DNA from: Lentibacillus sp. CBA3610
GTDB taxonomy: Bacteria > Bacillota > Bacilli > Bacillales > Amphibacillaceae
Assembly (NCBI RefSeq): GCF_013373365.1
Contig: NZ_CP035925.1
Coordinates: 1,612,001 to 1,676,000 of the forward strand
Reading direction: 5' to 3'
Length of the DNA: 64,000 bases
Shown: one piece after another, positions 59,230 through 64,000 of the stretch
Layout: the number at the start of each line of letters is the position of its first letter
Position numbering within the stretch: the stretch's first letter is position 1
Notes under the pieces: generated by a model
Database searches by the model: none
Seen by the model: only the letters and a program-made list of their open reading frames with translations
Told to the model about the DNA's origin: nothing
Program-made: the position numbers and the translations under genes

Positions 59230-60390
59230 TTACTTACCCCCATTTTGATAACTACGCTGCAGCTGACCGGCTATAATATTTTTCTGGATTTCTGATGTAC
59301 CCTCATAAATTCTAGTAATTCGAGCATCACGATAGAAACGCTCGATAGGATATTCCGATATATAACCGATTCCCCCATGAATTTGTAAAGCCTTATCAGC
59401 TACACGATTGTATGTCTCGGAACCCATTAATTTTACCATTGCCGCCTCTTTAATTACTTTTTCATTTCGATCTACCATCGATGCCACCCGATAAACAAAT
59501 GACCTGAGAGCTTCAATTTCCATCGCCATCTCCGCTATATAATGTTGAATAATTTGCTGTTCAAAAATCGGTTTGCCAAATTGAACTCGTTCCTGGGCAA
59601 AATCAATGGACATCTCCAGTAATTTATCACTGGATCCTAAATTCCTTGCTGCCATGCCGGCTCTTCCGTTGGCAAGAATTTTCAAGGCATTGATGTAACC
59701 CTGTCCAACCTCTCCCAAAACATTCTCTTCCGGGACCTCACAGTCTTCAAAGAAAACCTCGGAAGAATGGGATCCATGCAAGCCCATTTTATCTTCTATC
59801 TTGCCTATTTCCAGACCCGGTGTATCTCTTTCGACAATGAAAGACGTTATTCCTTTTGTCCCTTTATCCGGATCAGTTACAGCCATTACTGTAAAAATAC
59901 CAGCTATTGGGGCGTTGGTAATATAATGTTTGCTACCATTTAAAATATACTTATCGCCTTTTTTTACAGCTACTGTTTTTAAATTGGATGCTTCTGAGCC
60001 TGCACTCGGTTCTGTCAATGCAAAAGCGCCTATATTTTCTCCGGAAGCCATATACGGTAAGTATTTGCGTTTTTGTTCCTCGGTACCGAGTTCGGAAATT
60101 CCGACACCGCCAATTCCTGTATGACCTCCTATGACAGTTGTATAACCATTATGTGTTCTTCCAATCTCTTCAAGCACCGCACATTTTGCAAGCATACTTA
60201 ACCCAAGCCCGCCAAATTCTTCAGGAACACTTAAGCCGAACAATCCCATTTCTTTTGATTTCTCCATGATTTTTTCAGGAATATCATTTTCCTGTTCAAT
60301 TTTCATAGCATTGGGTTCTACTTCATTATCGATAAAATGACGAATACCTTCTTTTAACTCCTGGACTTCTTCTGGAAGCTCAAAACTCAT
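59230..60390 (-). CDS. Acyl-CoA dehydrogenase
   Basis: FAD enzyme that makes 2-enoyl-CoA and passes electrons to ETF. 386 residues. FAD/substrate segments are [14 protein letters not shown] and [10 protein letters not shown]; the C-terminal domain has [20 protein letters not shown] and the catalytic glutamate in [13 protein letters not shown] near residue 366, the position of short/medium-chain members. ATG 60390 follows AAAGGGG. EtfAB, encoded at 34-36 kb, is its likely partner. Confidence 0.95.
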   Translation of the reverse strand: MSFELPEEVQELKEGIRHFIDNEVEPNAMKIEQENDIPEKIMEKSKEMGLFGLSVPEEFGGLGLSMLAKCAVLEEIGRTHNGYTTVIGGHTGIGGVGISELGTEEQKRKYLPYMASGENIGAFALTEPSAGSEASNLKTVAVKKGDKYILNGSKHYITNAPIAGIFTVMAVTDPDKGTKGITSFIVERDTPGLEIGKIEDKMGLHGSHSSEVFFEDCEVPEENVLGEVGQGYINALKILANGRAGMAARNLGSSDKLLEMSIDFAQERVQFGKPIFEQQIIQHYIAEMAMEIEALRSFVYRVASMVDRNEKVIKEAAMVKLMGSETYNRVADKALQIHGGIGYISEYPIERFYRDARITRIYEGTSEIQKNIIAGQLQRSYQNGGK

Positions 60391-60465
60391 CGATTATACC
60401 CCTTTCAGTTCAGGTGAATGTAAACAGGTCGAGATATACTTCCTGCTTACCCGCTAAACGTTTAT

Positions 60466-60483
60466 TGTCTGAACAATCATTCA
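60466..60483. promoter_or_regulatory. Weak FadR-like site upstream of the acyl-CoA dehydrogenase
   Basis: TGTCTGAACAATCATTCA keeps the right half of the FadR box (TCATTCA) and the TG..TGA of the left half, with three mismatches to TGAATGANTANTCATTCA. It overlaps the end of the hydroxyacyl-CoA dehydrogenase gene. Possible operator, unproven. Confidence 0.3.
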
Positions 60484-61325
60484 TAATCATAAAAGCCGTG
60501 TCCGGACTTTCTTCCTAATCTCCCCGACTTTACATACTTGGTAAGGATCGGTGATGGACGGTATTTTTCACCCAAATGATAATAAAGATATTCCATATTC
60601 CGCAGTCTGCTGTCCAACCCAACCAAATCAGCCATCTCCAAAGGCCCCATTGGATGATTAAGTCCCAGTTTAATTCCTTTATCAATATCTTCTGCTGATG
60701 CTACACCCTCCATCAACATATTCATTGCTTCATTTCCAATAATGCAATTCATCCGGCTCGTCACAAAACCTGGAAATTCGTTTACCTCAACAGTTTCTTT
60801 TCCCATTTTTTCAGCAACTGTATTAATTACCTCCACAGTTTCATCCGACGTATCCATTCCGCGAATGATTTCTATTAATTTCATACGGTGCACAGGATTA
60901 AAAAAGTGCATGGCGACAAACTTATCCGGCTGCTTTGTTGTCGCACCAATCTCAGTTGGACTCATCGTAGAAGTATTAGTTGCTAAAATGGCATTTCCGG
61001 GTCCCGCTTCATTTACTTGTTTGAATACATCAATTTTTACATCCATCTTTTCTATAACTGCTTCAATAACTAAATCCTTTCTTTTTACAGCCTCTTGCAA
61101 ATCAAGGGTATACGTGATATTTTCATTGATTATTTTTTTCTGTTCTATGTTGATGTAGCCTTTATCAGCACTCTTTTTTGCCAAACTCTGAATATATGCT
61201 TTTGCATTTTCGATAGATTGCTCGGATATATCCTGTAGATGAATAAAAAACCCTGCTAAAGCAGCCTGATATGCAATCCCGCGGCCCATCGTACCACTGC
61301 CGATAACAGCAATATGTTTTACCAT
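60477..61325 (-). CDS. 3-hydroxyacyl-CoA (3-hydroxybutyryl-CoA) dehydrogenase
   Basis: Oxidises 3-hydroxyacyl-CoA with NAD. About 282 residues: Rossmann loop AVIGSGTMGRGIAYQAA at residues 5-21, catalytic HFFNPVHRMKLIEI (His near 140) and C-terminal helical domain with NHPMGPLEMADLVGLD. ATG 61325 has AAGGAGAGG upstream. It lies between the thiolase and acyl-CoA dehydrogenase genes. Confidence 0.94.
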   Translation of the reverse strand: MVKHIAVIGSGTMGRGIAYQAALAGFFIHLQDISEQSIENAKAYIQSLAKKSADKGYINIEQKKIINENITYTLDLQEAVKRKDLVIEAVIEKMDVKIDVFKQVNEAGPGNAILATNTSTMSPTEIGATTKQPDKFVAMHFFNPVHRMKLIEIIRGMDTSDETVEVINTVAEKMGKETVEVNEFPGFVTSRMNCIIGNEAMNMLMEGVASAEDIDKGIKLGLNHPMGPLEMADLVGLDSRLRNMEYLYYHLGEKYRPSPILTKYVKSGRLGRKSGHGFYDYE

Positions 61326-61359
61326 GGTTGTCCTCTCCTTCATATGTCTGTAATATCCT

Positions 61360-62542
<1,183 letters not shown>

Positions 62543-62624
62543 TAATTCTCCTCCTAACTGGAACGAATATCAGGTTCACGTCCCAACATAATCCAGCTGG
62601 GACGTTGCTACTGCTTCCTGGTCT

Positions 62625-63356
62625 CTAGGCCATTGTTAGTCCGCCATTCACTGATAACGTCTGACCTGTTATATAGTCAGCTTCCTGTGACGCGAAATAA
62701 GCGACTGCATTTGCGATGTCCTCTGCCTCTGCAAGACGCCTAAAGGGAATTGCTTTTTCCAGTGCTTTAACAATTCCATCATTATATGAACAATTTCGTC
62801 ATAGCGGCGTGTTTGCTCGGACCCGGGGCGATACAATTCATTCAATTTATGTTTTAGCCATCTCTCTGGCCATTGTTTTGTGATGCAACGATACCACCCT
62901 TTTGCGGCAGATACGCCTCTCCACTGGATCCAACTCTTGCTGAATCGGAAGCAATATTACCACTTTACTGACCATTTTCATCATGATCGGTAAATTGCCT
63001 TACACGTATGGGATTTTGTCCCATTAATAATTATCCACGATGGTTCTTTCCATGGTGTCTGGTTCACTCTTCAGAACGGTTCCACTTTATCCATCCGGCA
63101 TATTTACTAGAATATCAATCTTGGCCATATTGATTTACTGATTCACTGACCGATTCTTCACACTTTCAAGTGTTCGTAACATAGACAGCGTTCGCTTCCA
63201 CATTATCTTTTTCCAGTATTGAAACAGTCTTCTCCGCTTTTTCCATATTGATATCTGCGACAATAATTTGTGCACCTTTAGCTCCCAGTTTTCTCGCAAT
63301 CTCTTCCATACCACTTCCTGCTCCGGTAACGATGCAACTTCTTCATGTTCCCTCAT
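62625..63356 (-). pseudogene. SDR-family dehydrogenase (third copy), frameshifted
   Basis: N-terminal VTGAGSGMEEIARKLG and IIVADINMEKAEKTV, a central DILVN, and the C-terminal RRLAEAEDIANAVAYFASQEAD with ITGQTLSVNGG are all SDR features but fall in different frames. The family's active-site segment is not readable. Full length would be about 240 residues. Between the acyl-CoA ligase and thiolase genes. Confidence 0.7.
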
Positions 63357-63409
63357 AAATATATTAATAGTATGCGTTCAGCAGCTTATATCGAGATTTT
63401 GTCCTGAAC

Positions 63410-64000
63410 TTATGCTTTCGTATGACCCATCTGCTCTTGTATTTGCTCACGCAATCGGAACTTTTGAATTTTACCACTTGGCGTGCGAGGGAAGTCGCCA
63501 ACAACTTCCAGATGCTCCGGCCAATATTGCTTTGCCACCTTTTTATCCTCTAAAAATTTCTGCATCTCCTGAAAAGTTAATGCATCTTTACCGGATTTCA
63601 TACTTATAAATGCACAAGCTTTCTCCTGAAGACGTTTATCTGGCATGGCAATAATCTGAGCAACCGAAATGTCCGGATGTTCATGTAAAACATTTTCCAA
63701 ATAGGCTACCGGAATGTTTTCTCCGCCACGGATAATGACGTCCTTATCCCTGCCAGTAATACGAACATATCCATCTTGATCAATCGTTGCCCGGTCCCCG
63801 GTAATAAACCAGCCATTTTCATGCTCAGCTTCCGTTATATCCATTTGTTTCAGGTAACCTACAAATTGTGCAGGGCCACTGGCAAGTAATGACCCTTCAA
63901 TGTCAGGCGGACATATTTCCCCGGTTTCATCCACTACTTTAATTTCCATGCCCGGGAAGGAATAGCCATCAGTACCGGTTATTTTTTCATCTGAATCATT
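63410..64000 (-). CDS. AMP-forming acyl-CoA ligase, C-terminal part (5' end outside window)
   Basis: The frame is open to base 64000. It has the ANL C-terminal features: GWFITGDRATIDQDGYVRIT (A7-like), GRDKDVIIRGGENI (A8 hinge) and the catalytic lysine in TPSGKIQKFRLREQI near the end. Such ligases start degradation of fatty, cyclic or aromatic acids. Its place at the head of the acyl-CoA cluster fits that; the substrate is not known. It resembles FadD-like and cyclohexanecarboxylate-CoA ligases. Confidence 0.88.
   Translation of the reverse strand, partial: NDSDEKITGTDGYSFPGMEIKVVDETGEICPPDIEGSLLASGPAQFVGYLKQMDITEAEHENGWFITGDRATIDQDGYVRITGRDKDVIIRGGENIPVAYLENVLHEHPDISVAQIIAMPDKRLQEKACAFISMKSGKDALTFQEMQKFLEDKKVAKQYWPEHLEVVGDFPRTPSGKIQKFRLREQIQEQMGHTKA

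Overview
The window looks like a chromosomal segment of a low-GC, endospore-forming Bacillaceae, probably a Virgibacillus/Oceanobacillus-type moderately halophilic relative. The genus is inference. The basis is spore genes (spoVID, ysxE, gerE, gerM, sspI), tRNA-dependent T-box leaders, TTG/GTG starts with strong AGGAGG ribosome binding sites, and a gene order that follows Bacillus subtilis almost gene for gene from valS to ysdB. Most genes lie on the minus strand.

Layout. 1-600: end of a RimK-like ATP-grasp gene. 1-7 kb: valS with its T-box, a small membrane protein, ysxE and spoVID. 7-13.4 kb: the heme operon hemA-hemX-hemC-hemD-hemB-hemL, with a PerR-type operator before hemA. 13.5-18.7 kb: a small membrane protein, ysxC, lonA and clpX (no lonB). 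19.0-25.4 kb: tig, a YsoA-like TPR gene, tRNA-Gly, tRNA-Arg, ysnB, rdgB, rph, gerM and the 3' end of racE. Every gene in this block is broken by small indels and the tRNAs are damaged too, so poor base calling is more likely than gene decay. 25.3-33.9 kb: racE, a MarR regulator, gerE, ysmA, sdhCAB, yslB, uvrC, trxA. 34.4-39.5 kb: the fatty-acid degradation group fadD, fadR, enoyl-CoA hydratase, etfB, etfA, with a FadR box over a sigma-A promoter. 39.8-51.8 kb: yshE plus an overlooked 26-residue ORF, mutS2, polX, cvpA, zapA, rnhC, pheST with a T-box, and an rRNA methylase. 51.9-55.8 kb: sspI, a lytic transglycosylase, an M42 peptidase, a dUTPase-like protein and ysdB with a sigma-W promoter. 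56.7-64 kb: a second acyl-CoA degradation cluster (CoA ligase, three SDRs, thiolase, 3-hydroxyacyl-CoA dehydrogenase, acyl-CoA dehydrogenase, enoyl-CoA hydratase), again with a frameshifted stretch at 61.4-63.4 kb.

Functionally this is core metabolism and maintenance: heme synthesis, protein quality control, succinate dehydrogenase, beta-oxidation feeding electrons to ETF, DNA repair, tRNA charging and sporulation. I see no defence system, prophage, CRISPR array, transposase or biosynthetic cluster. The least explained content is intergenic. One family is MITE-like elements that carry modules whose variable arms change together so that they still pair. A second, unrelated family of about 125 bp hairpin repeats occurs three times.
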